A stretch of DNA of 64,000 nucleotides from Hydractinia symbiolongicarpus (Eukaryota > Cnidaria > Hydrozoa > Anthoathecata > Hydractiniidae). Location: contig NC_079881.1 in assembly GCF_029227915.1 (NCBI RefSeq), forward strand, positions 28,807,501 through 28,871,500, in the 5' to 3' direction. Positions 34,638 to 48,229 of the stretch are shown in pieces. Position 1 is the first letter of the stretch, and the number at the start of each line of letters is the position of its first letter. The notes beneath the pieces were generated by a model, which worked only from the letters and a program-made list of their open reading frames with translations, did no database searches and was not told where the DNA came from. A program made the translations under genes and the position numbers.

Positions 34638-36868
34638 GTATAGTCAAAAGTTTACAAAGAAAGTACCCAGGGAGTAAACTCATTTTCCGAACGATTTTTT
34701 AAATTACTTTTTCACCACTAAAACGCATGAGACTTGTAGTTTTTAAAAATGTTTTCATTTTTGATGAGACGCTTAATGAAAGAGGTTTAATCGACGGCAA
34801 TCGAAAACCAGCGATTTCCCCTAAATCCCAGGCTTGGCCCGTGTAGTCGAATGTATACAAAGAAAGTACCCAGGAAGTACACTCATTTCCAGAACGATTT
34901 TTTAAATTATTTTTTCACCACTAAAACGCATAAGACTTGTTGTTTTCAATAATGTTTTCATTTGTGAAAAGACGCTGAATAAAAGAAGTTTAAACGCCGG
35001 CAAACGAAAACCTGCGATTTCCCGTAAGTCCCGGACTCGGCCCGTATAATCAAAAGTATACAAAGAAAGTACCCAGGGAGTAAACTCATTTCCCAAGCGA
35101 TTTTTTAAATTACTTTTTCACCACTAAAAGGCATGAGACTTGTAGTTTTTAAAAATGTGTTAATTTTTGATGAGACGCTGAATAAAAGAAGTTTAATCGC
35201 CGGAAAACGAAAACCTGCGATTTTCCGTAAATCCCGGACTCGGCCCGTATAGTCAAAAGTATACAAAGAAAGTACCCATGGTGTAAACTCATTTCCCGAA
35301 CGATTTTTTAAATTATTATTCACCACTAAAGCCCATGAGACTTCTAGTTTTTAAAAATGTTTTCATTTTTGATGGGACGCTGAATAAAAGAAGTTTAATC
35401 GCCGGCAAACGAAAACCTGCGACTTCCCGTAATTCCCGGACTCGGCCTGTATAGTCAAAAGTATACAAAAAAAGTACCCAGGGAGTAAACTCATTTCCCG
35501 AACGATTTTTTAAATTATTTTGTCACCACTAAAACGCATGAGACTTGTAGTTTTCAGAAATGCTTTCATTTTTGATGAGACGCTTAATGAAAGTGGTTTA
35601 ATCGTCGGCAAACGAAAACCCGTGATTTCCCGTAAATCCCGGGCTTGGCCCGTATAGTGGAATGTATACAAAGAAAGTACCCTGTGAGTAAAGTCATTTC
35701 CAAAACGATTTTTTAAATTATCTTTTCACCACTAAAACGCATGAGACTTGTAGTTTTCAAAAATGTTTTCATTTTTGATGAGACGCTTAATGAAAGAGGT
35801 TTAATCGCCGGCAAACGAAAACCCGCGATTTCCCCTAAATCCCGGGCTTGGCGCGTGTAGTCGAATGTATACAAAGAAATTACCCAGGGAGTAAACTCAT
35901 TTCCCGAACGATTTTTTAAATTATCTCTTCACCACTAAAGCGCATGAGACTTGTAGTTTTTAAAAATGTGTTCATTTTTGATGAGACGCTGAATAAAAGA
36001 AGTTTAATCGCCGGAAAACGAAAACCTGCGATTTCCCGTAAATCTCGGACTCGGCCCGTATAGTCAAAAGTATACAAAGAAAGTACCCATGGTGTAAACT
36101 CATTTCCCGAACGATTTTTTAAATTATTATTCACCACTAAAGCCCATGAGACTTCTAGTTTTTAAAAATGTGTTCATTTTTGATGAGACGCTGAATAAAA
36201 GAAGTGTAATCGCCGGAAAACGAAAACCTGCGATTTCCCGTAAATCCCGGACTCGGCCCGTATAGTCAAAAGTTTACAAAGAAAGTACCCAGGGAGTAAA
36301 CTCATTTTCCGAACGATTTTTTAAATTACTTTTTCACCACTAAAACGCATGAGACTTGTAGTTTTTAAAAATGTTTTCATTTTTGATGAGACGCTTAATG
36401 AAAGAGGTTTAATCGACGGCAATCGAAAACCAGCGATTTCCCCTAAATCCCAGGCTTGGCCCGTGTAGTCGAATGTATACAAAGAAAGTACCCAGGAAGT
36501 ACACTCATTTCCAGAACGATTTTTTAAATTATTTTTTCACCACTAAAACGCATAAGACTTGTAGTTTTCAATAATGTTTTCATTTGTGAAAAGACGCTGA
36601 ATAAAAGAAGTTTAAACGCCGGCAAACGAAAACCTGCGATTTCCCGTAAGTCCCGGACTCGGCCCGTATAATCAAAAGTATACAAAGAAAGTACCCAGGG
36701 AGTAAACTCATTTCCCAAGCGATTTTTTAATATATTTTTTCACCACTAAAAGGCATGAGACTTGTAGTTTTTAAAAATGTGTTCATTTTTGATGAGACGC
36801 TGAATAAAAGAAGTTTAATCGCCGGAAAACGAAAACCTGCGATTTCCCGTAAATCCCGGACTCGGCCC
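34638..36868 (+). repeat. 11-mer higher-order repeat, copy 1 (2231 bp)
   Basis: It starts at an m3 (gtcaaaagtttac) and runs through m4, m5, a catggtgtaaac monomer, gcctgtatag with acaaaaaaagtac, gtatagtggaatg, gcgcgtgtag with gaaattaccc, a ctctaccac-type monomer, then m3 again at 36260. It is followed directly by a near-identical copy. Confidence 0.85.
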
Positions 36869-39099
36869 GTATAGTCAAAAGTTTACAAAGAAAGTACCCA
36901 GGGAGTAAACTCATTTTCCGAACGATTTTTTAAATTACTTTTTCACCACTAAAACGCATGAGACTTGTAGTTTTTAAAAATGTTTTCATTTTTGATGAGA
37001 CGCTTAATGAAAGAGGTTTAATCGACGGCAATCGAAAACCAGCGATTTCCCCTAAATCCCAGGCTTGGCCCGTGTAGTCGAATGTATACAAAGAAAGTAC
37101 CCAGGAAGTACACTCATTTCCAGAACGATTTTTTAAATTATTTTTTCACCACTAAAACGCATAAGACTTGTTGTTTTCAATAATGTTTTCATTTGTGAAA
37201 AGACGCTGAATAAAAGAAGTTTAAACGCCGGCAAACGAAAACCTGCGATTTCCCGTAAGTCCCGGACTCGGCCCGTATAATCAAAAGTATACAAAGAAAG
37301 TACCCAGGGAGTAAACTCATTTCCCAAGCGATTTTTTAAATTACTTTTTCACCACTAAAAGGCATGAGACTTGTAGTTTTTAAAAATGTGTTAATTTTTG
37401 ATGAGACGCTGAATAAAAGAAGTTTAATCGCCGGAAAACGAAAACCTGCGATTTTCCGTAAATCCCGGACTCGGCCCGTATAGTCAAAAGTATACAAAGA
37501 AAGTACCCATGGTGTAAACTCATTTCCCGAACGATTTTTTAAATTATTATTCACCACTAAAGCCCATGAGACTTCTAGTTTTTAAAAATGTTTTCATTTT
37601 TGATGGGACGCTGAATAAAAGAAGTTTAATCACCGGCAAACGAAAACCTGCGACTTCCCGTAATTCCCGGACTCGGCCTGTATAGTCAAAAGTATACAAA
37701 AAAAGTACCCAGGGAGTAAACTCATTTCCCGAACGATTTTTTAAATTATTTTGTCACCACTAAAACGCATGAGACTTGTAGTTTTCAGAAATGCTTTCAT
37801 TTTTGATGAGACGCTTAATGAAAGTGGTTTAATCGTCGGCAAACGAAAACCCGTGATTTCCCGTAAATCCCGGGCTTGGCCCGTATAGTGGAATGTATAC
37901 AAAGAAAGTACCCTGTGAGTAAACTCATTTCCAAAACGATTTTTTAAATTATCTTTTCACCACTAAAACGCATGAGACTTGTAGTTTTCAAAAATGTTTT
38001 CATTTTTGATGAGACGCTTAATGAAAGAGGTTTAATCGCCGGCAAACGAAAACCCGCGATTTCCCCTAAATCCCGGGCTTGGCGCGTGTAGTCGAATGTA
38101 TACAAAGAAATTACCCAGGGAGTAAACTCATTTCCCGAACGATTTTTTAAATTATCTCTTCACCACTAAAGCGCATGAGACTTGTAGTTTTTAAAAATGT
38201 GTTCATTTTTGATGAGACGCTGAATAAAAGAAGTTTAATCGCCGGAAAACGAAAACCTGCGATTTCCCGTAAATCTCGGACTCGGCCCGTATAGTCAAAA
38301 GTATACAAAGAAAGTACCCATGGTGTAAACTCATTTCCCGAACGATTTTTTAAATTATTATTCACCACTAAAGCCCATGAGACTTCTAGTTTTTAAAAAT
38401 GTGTTCATTTTTGATGAGACGCTGAATAAAAGAAGTGTAATCGCCGGAAAACGAAAACCTGCGATTTCCCGTAAATCCCGGACTCGGCCCGTATAGTCAA
38501 AAGTTTACAAAGAAAGTACCCAGGGAGTAAACTCATTTTCCGAACGATTTTTTAAATTACTTTTTCACCACTAAAACGCATGAGACTTGTAGTTTTTAAA
38601 AATGTTTTCATTTTTGATGAGACGCTTAATGAAAGAGGTTTAATCGACGGCAATCGAAAACCAGCGATTTCCCCTAAATCCCAGGCTTGGCCCGTGTAGT
38701 CGAATGTATACAAAGAAAGTACCCAGGAAGTACACTCATTTCCAGAACGATTTTTTAAATTATTTTTTCACCACTAAAACGCATAAGACTTGTAGTTTTC
38801 AATAATGTTTTCATTTGTGAAAAGACGCTGAATAAAAGAAGTTTAAACGCCGGCAAACGAAAACCTGCGATTTCCCGTAAGTCCCGGACTCGGCCCGTAT
38901 AATCAAAAGTATACAAAGAAAGTACCCAGGGAGTAAACTCATTTCCCAAGCGATTTTTTAATATATTTTTTCACCACTAAAAGGCATGAGACTTGTAGTT
39001 TTTAAAAATGTGTTCATTTTTGATGAGACGCTGAATAAAAGAAGTTTAATCGCCGGAAAACGAAAACCTGCGATTTCCCGTAAATCCCGGACTCGGCCC
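36869..39099 (+). repeat. 11-mer higher-order repeat, copy 2 (2231 bp)
   Basis: Matches 34638-36868 with very few substitutions by eye: tttaatcaccgg near 37630 against tttaatcgccgg, and gtaaactc near 37920 against gtaaagtc. The near identity over 2.2 kb indicates a very recent duplication or an assembly repeat. From about 39100 the order departs. Confidence 0.85.
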
Positions 39100-42000
39100 G
39101 TATAGTCAAAAGTATACAAAGAAAGTACCCATGGTGTAAACTCATTTCCCGAACGATTTTTTAAATTATTATTCACCACTAAAGCCCATGAGACTTCTAG
39201 TTTTTAAAAATGTATTCATTTTTGATGAGACGCTGAATAAAAGAAGTTTAATCTCCGGCAAACGAAAACCTGCGACTTCCCGTAATTCCCGGACTCGGCC
39301 TGTATAGTCAAAAGTATACAAAAAAAGTACCCAGGGAGTAAACTCATTTCCCGAACGATTTTTTAAATTATTTTGTCACCACTAAAACGCATGAGACTTG
39401 TAGTTTTCAGAAATGCTTTCATTTTTGATGAGACGCTTAATGAAAGTGGTTTAATCGTCGGCAAAAGAAAACCCGTGATTTCCCGTAAATCCCGGGCTTG
39501 GCCCGTATAGTGGAATGTATACAAAGAAAGTACCCTGTGAGTAAACTCATTTCCAAAACGATTTTTTAAATTATCTTTCCACCACTAAAACGCATGAGAC
39601 TTGTAGTTTTCAAAAATGTTTTCATTTTTGATGAGACGCTTAATGAAAGAGGTTTAATCGCCGGCAAACGAAAACCCGCGATTTCCCCTAAATCCCGGGC
39701 TTGGCGCGTGTAGTCGAATGTATACAAAGAAATTACCCAGGGAGTAAACTCATTTCCCGAACGATTTTTTAAATTATCTCTTCACCACTAAAGCGCATGA
39801 GACTTGTAGTTCTTAAAAATGTGTTCATTTTTGATGAGACGCTGAATAAAAGAAGTTTAATCGCCGGAAAACGAAAACCTGCGATTTCCCGTAAATCTCG
39901 GACTCGGCCCGTATAGTCAAAAGTATACAAAGAAAGTACCCATGGTGTAAACTCATTTCCCGAACGATTTTTTAAATTATTATTCACCACTAAAGCCCAT
40001 GAGACTTCTAGTTTTTAAAAATGTGTTCATTTTTGATGAGACGCTGAATAAAAGAAGTGTAATCGCCGGAAAACGAAAACCTGCGATTTCCCGTAAATCC
40101 CGGACTCGGCCCGTATAGTCAAAAGTTTACAAAGAAAGTACCCAGGGAGTAAACTCATTTTCCGAACGATTTTTTAAATTACTTTTTCACCACTAAAACG
40201 CATGAGACTTGTAGTTTTTAAAAATGTTTTCATTTTTGATGAGACGCATAATGAAAGAGGTTTAATCGACGGCAATCGAAAACCAGCGATTTCCCCTAAA
40301 TCCCAGGCTTGGCCCGTGTAGTCGAATGTATACAAAGAAAGTACCCAGGAAGTACACTCATTTCCAGAACGATTTTTTAAATTATTTTTTCACCACTAAA
40401 ACGCATAAGACTTGTAGTTTTCAATAATGTTTTCATTTGTGAAAAGACGCTGAATAAAAGAAGTTTAAACGCCGGCAAACGAAAACCTGCGATTTCCCGT
40501 AAGTCCCGGACTCGGCCCGTATAGTCAAAAGTTTACAAAGAAAGTACCCAGGGAGTAAACTCATTTTCCGAACGATTTTTTAAATTACTTTTTCACCACT
40601 AAAACGCATGAGACTTGTAGTTTTTAAAAATGTTTTCATTTTTGATGAGACGCTTAATGAAAGAGGTTTAATCGACGGCAATCGAAAACCAGCGATTTCC
40701 CCTAAATCCCAGGCTTGGCCCGTGTAGTCGAATGTATACAAAGAAAGTACCCAGGAAGTACACTCATTTCCAGAACGATTTTTTAAATTATTTTTTCACC
40801 ACTAAAACGCATAAGACTTGTAGTTTTCAATAATGTTTTCATTTGTGAAAAGACGCTGAATAAAAGAAGTTTAAACGCCGGCAAACGAAAACCTGCGATT
40901 TCCCGTAAGTCCCGGACTCGGCCCGTATAATCAAAAGTATACAAAGAAAGTACCCAGGGAGTAAACTCATTTCCCAAGCGATTTTTTAATATATTTTTTC
41001 ACCACTAAAAGGCATGAGACTTGTAGTTTTTAAAAATGTGTTCATTTTTGATGAGACGCTGAATAAAAGAAGTTTAATCGCCGGAAAACGAAAACCTGCG
41101 ATTTCCCGTAAATCCCGGACTCGGCCCGTATAGTCAAAAGTATACAAAGAAAGTACCCATGGTGTAAACTCATTTCCCGAACGATTTTTTAAATTATTAT
41201 TCACCACTAAAGCCCATGAGACTTCTAGTTTTTAAAAATGTATTCATTTTTGATGAGACGCTGAATAAAAGAAGTTTAATCTCCGGCAAACGAAAACCTG
41301 CGACTTCCCGTAATTCCCGGACTCGGCCTGTATAGTCAAAAGTATACAAAAAAAGTACCCAGGGAGTAAACTCATTTCCCGAACGATTTTTTAAATTATT
41401 TTGTCACCACTAAAACGCATGAGACTTGTAGTTTTCAGAAATGCTTTCATTTTTGATGAGACGCTTAATGAAAGTGGTTTAATCGTCGGCAAAAGAAAAC
41501 CCGTGATTTCCCGTAAATCCCGGGCTTGGCCCGTATAGTGGAATGTATACAAAGAAAGTACCCTGTGAGTAAACTCATTTCCAAAACGATTTTTTAAATT
41601 ATCTTTCCACCACTAAAACGCATGAGACTTGTAGTTTTCAAAAATGTTTTCATTTTTGATGAGACGCTTAATGAAAGAGGTTTAATCGCCGGCAAACGAA
41701 AACCCGCGATTTCCCCTAAATCCCGGGCTTGGCGCGTGTAGTCGAATGTATACAAAGAAATTACCCAGGGAGTAAACTCATTTCCCGAACGATTTTTTAA
41801 ATTATCTCTTCACCACTAAAGCGCATGAGACTTGTAGTTCTTAAAAATGTGTTCATTTTTGATGAGACGCTGAATAAAAGAAGTTTAATCGCCGGAAAAC
41901 GAAAACCTGCGATTTCCCGTAAATCTCGGACTCGGCCCGTATAGTCAAAAGTATACAAAGAAAGTACCCATGGTGTAAACTCATTTCCCGAACGATTTTT

Positions 42001-43463
42001 TAAATTATTATTCACCACTAAAGCCCATGAGACTTCTAGTTTTTAAAAATGTGTTCATTTTTGATGAGACGCTGAATAAAAGAAGTGTAATCGCCGGAAA
42101 ACGAAAACCTGCGATTTCCCGTAAATCCCGGACTCGGCCCGTATAGTCAAAAGTTTACAAAGAAAGTACCCAGGGAGTAAACTCATTTTCCGAACGATTT
42201 TTTAAATTACTTTTTCACCACTAAAACGCATGAGACTTGTAGTTTTCAATAATGTTTTCATTTGTGAAAAGACGCTGAATAAAAGAAGTTTAAACGCCGG
42301 CAAACGAAAACCTGCGATTTCCCGTAAGTCCCGGACTCGGCCCGTATAATCAAAAGTATACAAAGAAAGTACCCAGGGAGTAAACTCATTTCCCAAGCGA
42401 TTTTTTAATATATTTTTTCACCACTAAAAGGCATGAGACTTGTAGTTTTTAAAAATGTGTTCATTTTTGATGAGACGCTGAATAAAAGAAGTTTAATCGC
42501 CGGAAAACGAAAACCTGCGATTTCCCGTAAATGCCGGACTCGGCCCGTATAGTCAAAAGTATACAAAGAAAGTACCCATGGTGTAAACTCATTTCCCGAA
42601 CGATTTTTTAAATTATTATTCACCACTAAAGCCCATGAGACTTCTAGTTTTTAAAAATGTATTCATTTTTGATGAGACGCTGAATAAAAGAAGTTTAATC
42701 GCCGGCAAACGAAAACCTGCGACTTCCCGTAATTCCCGGACTCGGCCTGTATAGTCAAAAGTATACAAAAAAAGTACCCAGGGAGTAAACTCATTTCCCG
42801 AACGATTTTTTAAATTATTTTGTCACCACTAAAACGCATGAGACTTGTAGTTTTCAGAAATGCTTTCATTTTTGATGAGACGCTTAATGAAAGTGGTTTA
42901 ATCGTCGGCAAACGAAAACCCGTGATTTCCCGTAAATCCCGGGCTTGGCCCGTATAGTGGAATGTATACAAAGAAAGTACCCTGTGAGTAAACTCATTTC
43001 CAAAACGATTTTTTAAATTATCTTTCCACCACTAAAACGCATGAGACTTGTAGTTTTCAAAAATGTTTTCATTTTTGATGAGACGCTTAATGAAAGAGGT
43101 TTAATCGCCGGCAAACGAAAACCCGCGATTTCCCCTAAATCCCGGGCTTGGCGCGTGTAGTCGAATGTATACAAAGAAATTACCCAGGGAGTAAACTCAT
43201 TTCCCGAACGATTTTTTAAATTATCTCTTCACCACTAAAGCGCATGAGACTTGTAGTTTTTAAAAATGTGTTCATTTTTGATGAGACGCTGAATAAAAGA
43301 AGTTTAATCGCCGGAAAACGAAAACCTGCGATTTCCCGTAAATCTCGGACTCGGCCCGTATAGTCAAAAGTATACAAAGAAAGTACCCATGGTGTAAACT
43401 CATTTCCCGAACGATTTTTTAAATTATTATTCACCACTAAAGCCCATGAGACTTCTAGTTTTT
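38491..43463 (+). repeat. 10-mer copies and a 7-mer remnant derived from the 11-mer
   Basis: 38491-40518 (2028 bp) repeats at 40519-42236 and continues at 42237-43463 at an offset of 1419 bp after three monomers are skipped. Both main copies share aatgtattc, tttaatctccgg, cggcaaaagaaaac and gtagttcttaaaaatg. At 40519 an m4 end (taagtcccgg) passes straight into m3, and at about 42232-42246 an m3 left half passes into an m4 right half. These are exchange products. Confidence 0.82.
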
Positions 43464-43879
43464 AAAAATGTTTTCATTTTTGATGAGACGCTGAATAAAA
43501 GAAGTTTAATCGCCGGCAAACGAAAACCAGCGACTTCCCGTAATTCCCGGACTCGGCCTGTATAGTCAAAAGTATACAAAAAAAGTACCCAGGGAGTAAA
43601 CTCATTTCCCGAACGATTTTTTAAATTATTTTGTCACCACTAAAACGCATGAGACTTGTAGTTTTCAGAAATGTTTTCATTTTTGATGAGACGCTTAATG
43701 AAAGTGGTTTAATCGTCGGCAAACGAAAACCCGTGATTTCCCGTAAATCCCGGGCTTGGCCCGTATAGTGGAATGTATACAAAGAAAGTACCCTGTGAGT
43801 AAACTCATTTCCAAAACGATTTTTTAAATTATCTTTTCACCACTAAAACGCATGAGACTTGTAGTTTTCAAAAATGTTT

Positions 43880-46800
43880 TCATTTTTGATGAGACGCTTA
43901 ATGAAAGAGGTTTAATCGCCGGCAAACGAAAACCCGCGATTTCCCCTAAATCCCGGGCTTGGCGCGTGTAGTCGAATGTATACAAAGAAATTACCCAGGG
44001 AGTAAACTCATTTCCCGAACGATTTTTTAAATTATCTCTTCACCACTAAAGCGCATGAGACTTGTAGTTTTTAAAAAAGTTTTCATTTTTGATGAGACAC
44101 TGAATAAAAGAAGTTTAATCGCCGGCAAACGAAAACCCGCCATTTCCCGTAAATCCCGGACTCTGCCCGTATAGTCGAATGTATACAAAGAAAGTACCCT
44201 GTGAGTAAACTCATTTCCAGAACGATTTTTTAAATTATCTTTTCACCACTAAAACGCATGAGACTTGTAGTTTTCAAAAATGTTTTCATTTTTGATGAGA
44301 CGCTGAATAAAAGAAGTTTAATCGCCGGCAAACGAAAACCCGCCATTTCCCGTAAAACCCGGACTCGGCCCGTATAATCAAAAGCATACAAAGGAAGTAC
44401 CCAGGGAGTAAACTCATTTCCCGAACGATTTTTTATATTATTTTTTCACCACTAAAACGCATGAGAATTGTAGTTTTCAAAAATGTTTTCATTTTTTGAT
44501 GGGACGCTGAATAAAAGAAAATTAATCGCCGGCAAACGAAAACCCGCGATTTCCCGTAAATCCCGCACTCGGCCCGTATAGTCAAAAGTTTACAAAGAAA
44601 GTACCCAGGGAGTAAACTCATTTTCCGAACGTTTTTTTAAATTATTTTTTCACCACTAAAACGCATGAGACTTGTAGTTTTCAAAAATGTTTTCATTTTT
44701 GATGAGACGCTTAATGAAAGAGGTTTAATCGACGGCAATCGAAAACCAGCGATTTCCCCTAAATCCCGGGCTTGGCCCGTGTAGTTGAATGTATACAAAG
44801 AAAGTACCAAGGGAGTAAACTCATTTCCCGAACGTTTTTTTCAATTTTTTTTTCACCACTAAAACGCATGAGACTTGTAGTTTTCAGAAATGTTTTCATT
44901 TTTGATGAGACGCCTAATGAAAGTGGTTTAATCGCCGGCAAACGAAAACCCGCGATTTCCCGTAAATCCCGGGCTTGACCCGTATAGTCGAATGTATACA
45001 AAGAAAGTACCGTGTGAGTAAACTCATTTCCAAAACGATTTTTTAAATTATCTTTTCACCACTAAAACGCATGAGACTTGTAGTTTTCAAAAATGTTTTC
45101 ATTTTTGATGAGACGCTTAATGAAAGAGGTTTAATCGCCGGCAAACGAAAACCCGCGATTTCCCCTAAACCCCGGGCTTGGCGCGTGTAGTCGAATGTAT
45201 ACAAAGAAATTACCCAGGGAGTAAACTCATTTCCCGAACGATTTTTTAAATTATCTCTTCACCACTAAAGCGCATGAGACTTGTAGTTTTTAAAAATGTG
45301 TTCATTTTTGATGAGACGCTGAATAAAAGAAGTTTAATCGCCGGAAAACGAAAACCTGCGATTTCCCGTAAATCTCGGACTCGGCCCGTATAGTCAAAAG
45401 TATACAAAGAAAGTACCCATGGTGTAAACTCATTTCCCGAACGATTTTTTAAATTATTATTCACCACTAAAGCCCATGAGACTTCTAGTTTTTAAAAATG
45501 TTTTCATTTTTGATGAGACGCTGAATAAAAGAAGTTTAATCGCCGGCAAACGAAAACCAGCGACTTCCCGTAATTCCCGGACTCGGCCTGTATAGTCAAA
45601 AGTATACAAAAAAAGTACCCAGGGAGTAAACTCATTTCCCGAACGATTTTTTAAATTATTTTGTCACCACTAAAACGCATGAGACTTGTAGTTTTCAGAA
45701 ATGTTTTCATTTTTGATGAGACGCTTAATGAAAGAGGTTTAATCGCCGGCAAACGAAAACCCGCGATTTCCCCTAAATCCCGGGCTTGGCGCGTGTAGTC
45801 GAATGTATACAAAGAAATTACCCAGGGAGTAAACTCATTTCCCGAACGATTTTTTAAATTATCTCTTCACCACTAAAGCGCATGAGACTTGTAGTTTTTA
45901 AAAAAGTTTTCATTTTTGATGAGACACTGAATAAAAGAAGTTTAATCGCCGGCAAACCAAAACCCGCCATTTCCCGTAAATCCCGGACTCAGCCCGTATA
46001 GTCGAATGTATACAAAGAAAGTACCCTGTGAGTAAACTCATTTCCAGAACGATTTTTTAAATTATCTTTTCACCACTAAAACGCATGAGACTTGTAGTTT
46101 TCAAAAATGTTTTCATTTTTGATGAGACGCTGAATAAAAGAAGTTTAATCGCCGGCAAACGAAAACCCGCCATTTCCCGTAAAACCCGGACTCGGCCCGT
46201 ATAATCAAAAGCATACAAAGGAAGTACCCAGGGAGTAAACTCATTTCCCGAACGATTTTTTATATTATTTTTTCACCACTAAAACGCATGAGAATTGTAG
46301 TTTTCAAAAATGTTTTCATTTTTTGATGGGACGCTGAATAAAAGAAAATTAATCGCCGGCAAACGAAAACCCGCGATTTCCCGTAAATCCCGCACTCGGC
46401 CCGTATAGTCAAAAGTTTACAAAGAAAGTACCCAGGGAGTAAACTCATTTTCCGAACGTTTTTTTAAATTATTTTTTCACCACTAAAACGCATGAGACTT
46501 GTAGTTTTCAAAAATGTTTTCATTTTTGATGAGACGCTTAATGAAAGAGGTTTAATCGACGGCAATCGAAAACCAGCGATTTCCCCTAAATCCCGGGCTT
46601 GGCCCGTGTAGTCGAATGTATACAAAGAAAGTACCAAGGGAGTAAACTCATTTCCCGAACGTTTTTTTCAAAATTTTTTTCACCACTAAAACGCATGAGA
46701 CTTGTAGTTTTCAGAAATGTTTTCATTTTTGATGAGACGCTTAATGAAAGTGGTTTAATCGCCGGCAAACGAAAACCCGCGATTTCCCGTAAATCCCGGG

Positions 46801-46937
46801 CTTGACCCGTATAGTCGAATGTATACAAAGAAAGTACCGTGTGAGTAAACTCATTTCCAAAACGATTTTTTAAATTATCTTTTCACCACTAAAACGCATG
46901 AGACTTGTAGTTTTCAAAAATGTTTTCATTTTTGATG
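43880..46937 (+). repeat. 9-mer higher-order repeat, one full and one partial copy (1827 bp period)
   Basis: 43880-45110 matches 45707-46937. Shared rare marks are aaaaaagttttc, attttttgatggg, gaaaattaatcg, ttccgaacgttttttt, gcttgacccg and taccgtgtgag. Copies differ at ttcaattttttttc against ttcaaaattttttt and ctctgccc against ctcagccc. The left part, 43216-43660, also matches 45246-45690 at an offset of 2030 bp, so two alignments meet at 45697-45733. The second copy ends at 46937, two bases past the inverted repeat. Confidence 0.83.
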
Positions 46938-47011
46938 GGACGCTGAATAAAAGAAGTTTAATCGCCAGCAAACGAAAACCCGCGATTTCCCGTAAATCCC
47001 GGACTCGGCCC

Positions 47012-48229
47012 GTATAGTCAAAAGTATACAAAGAAAGTACCCAGGGAGTAAACTCATTGTCCGAACGATTTTTTAAATTATTTTTTCACCACTAAAACGC
47101 ATGAGACTTGCAGTTTTCAAAAATGTTTTCATTTTTGATGAGACGCTTAATAAAAGAGGTTTAATCGCCGGCAAACGAAAACCCGCGATTTCCCGTAAAT
47201 CCCGGGCTTGGCCCGTATAGTCGAATGTATACAAAGAAAGTACCTTGTGAGTAAACTCATTTCCCGAACGATTTTTTATATTATTTTTTCACCACTAAAA
47301 CGCATGAGAATTGTAGTTTTTAAAAATGTTTTCATTTTTGATGGGACACTGAATAAAAGAAGTTTAATCGCCGGCAAACGAAAACCCGCGATTTCCCGTA
47401 AATCCCGCACTCGGCCCGTATAGTCAAAAGTTTACAAAGAAAGTACCCAGGGAGTAAACTCATTTTCCGAACGATTTTTTAAATTATTTTTTCACCACTA
47501 AAACGCATGAGACTTGTAGTTTTCAAAAATGTTTTCATTTTTGATGAGACGCTTAATGAAAGAGGTTTAATCGACGGCAATCGAAAACCAGCGATTTCCC
47601 CTAAATCCCAGGCTTGGCCCGTGTAGTCGAATGTATACAAAGAAAGTACCCAGGAAGTACACTCATTTCCAGAACAATTTTTTAAATTATTTTTTCACCA
47701 CTAAAACGCATAAGACTTGTAGTTTTCGATAATGTTTTCATTTGTGAAAAGACGCTGAATAAAAGAAGTTTAAACGCCGGCAAACGAAAACCTGCGATTT
47801 CCCGTAAATCCCGGACTCGGCCCGTATAATCAAAAGTATACAAAGAAAGTACCCAGGGAGTAAACTCATTTCCCGAGCGATTTTTTAAATTATTTTTTCA
47901 CCACTAAAACGCATGAGACTTGTAGTTTTTAAAAATGTGTTCATTTTTGATGAGACGCTGAATAAAAGAAGTTTAATCGCCTGAAAACAAAAACCTGCGA
48001 TTTCCCGTAAATCCGAGACTCGGCCCGTATAGTCAAAAGTATACAAAGAAAGTACCCATGGTGTAAACTCATTTCCCGAACGATTTTTTAAATTATTATT
48101 TCACCACTAAAGCCCATGAGACTTCTAGTTTTTAAAAATGTTTTCATTTTTGATAAGACGCTGAATAAAAGAAGTTTAATCGCCGGCAAACGAAAACCTG
48201 CGACTTCCCGCAATTCCCGGACTCGGCCC
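47012..48229 (+). repeat. Isolated complete m1-m6 cassette (1218 bp)
   Basis: m1 47012, m2 47215, m3 47418, m4 47621, m5 47824 and m6 48027, exactly six times 203 bp. Diagnostic marks match the 10-kb cassette in order (cattgtccg; gaattgtag with ccgcactcgg; gtttac with cgacggcaatcg; cataag with tttgtg; cccgagcg with gtgttc; catggtgtaaac). In detail they match the 32-kb form (cttgtgag, aggaagtacactc, tgaaaagacg). It lies between unrelated HOR blocks. Confidence 0.85.
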
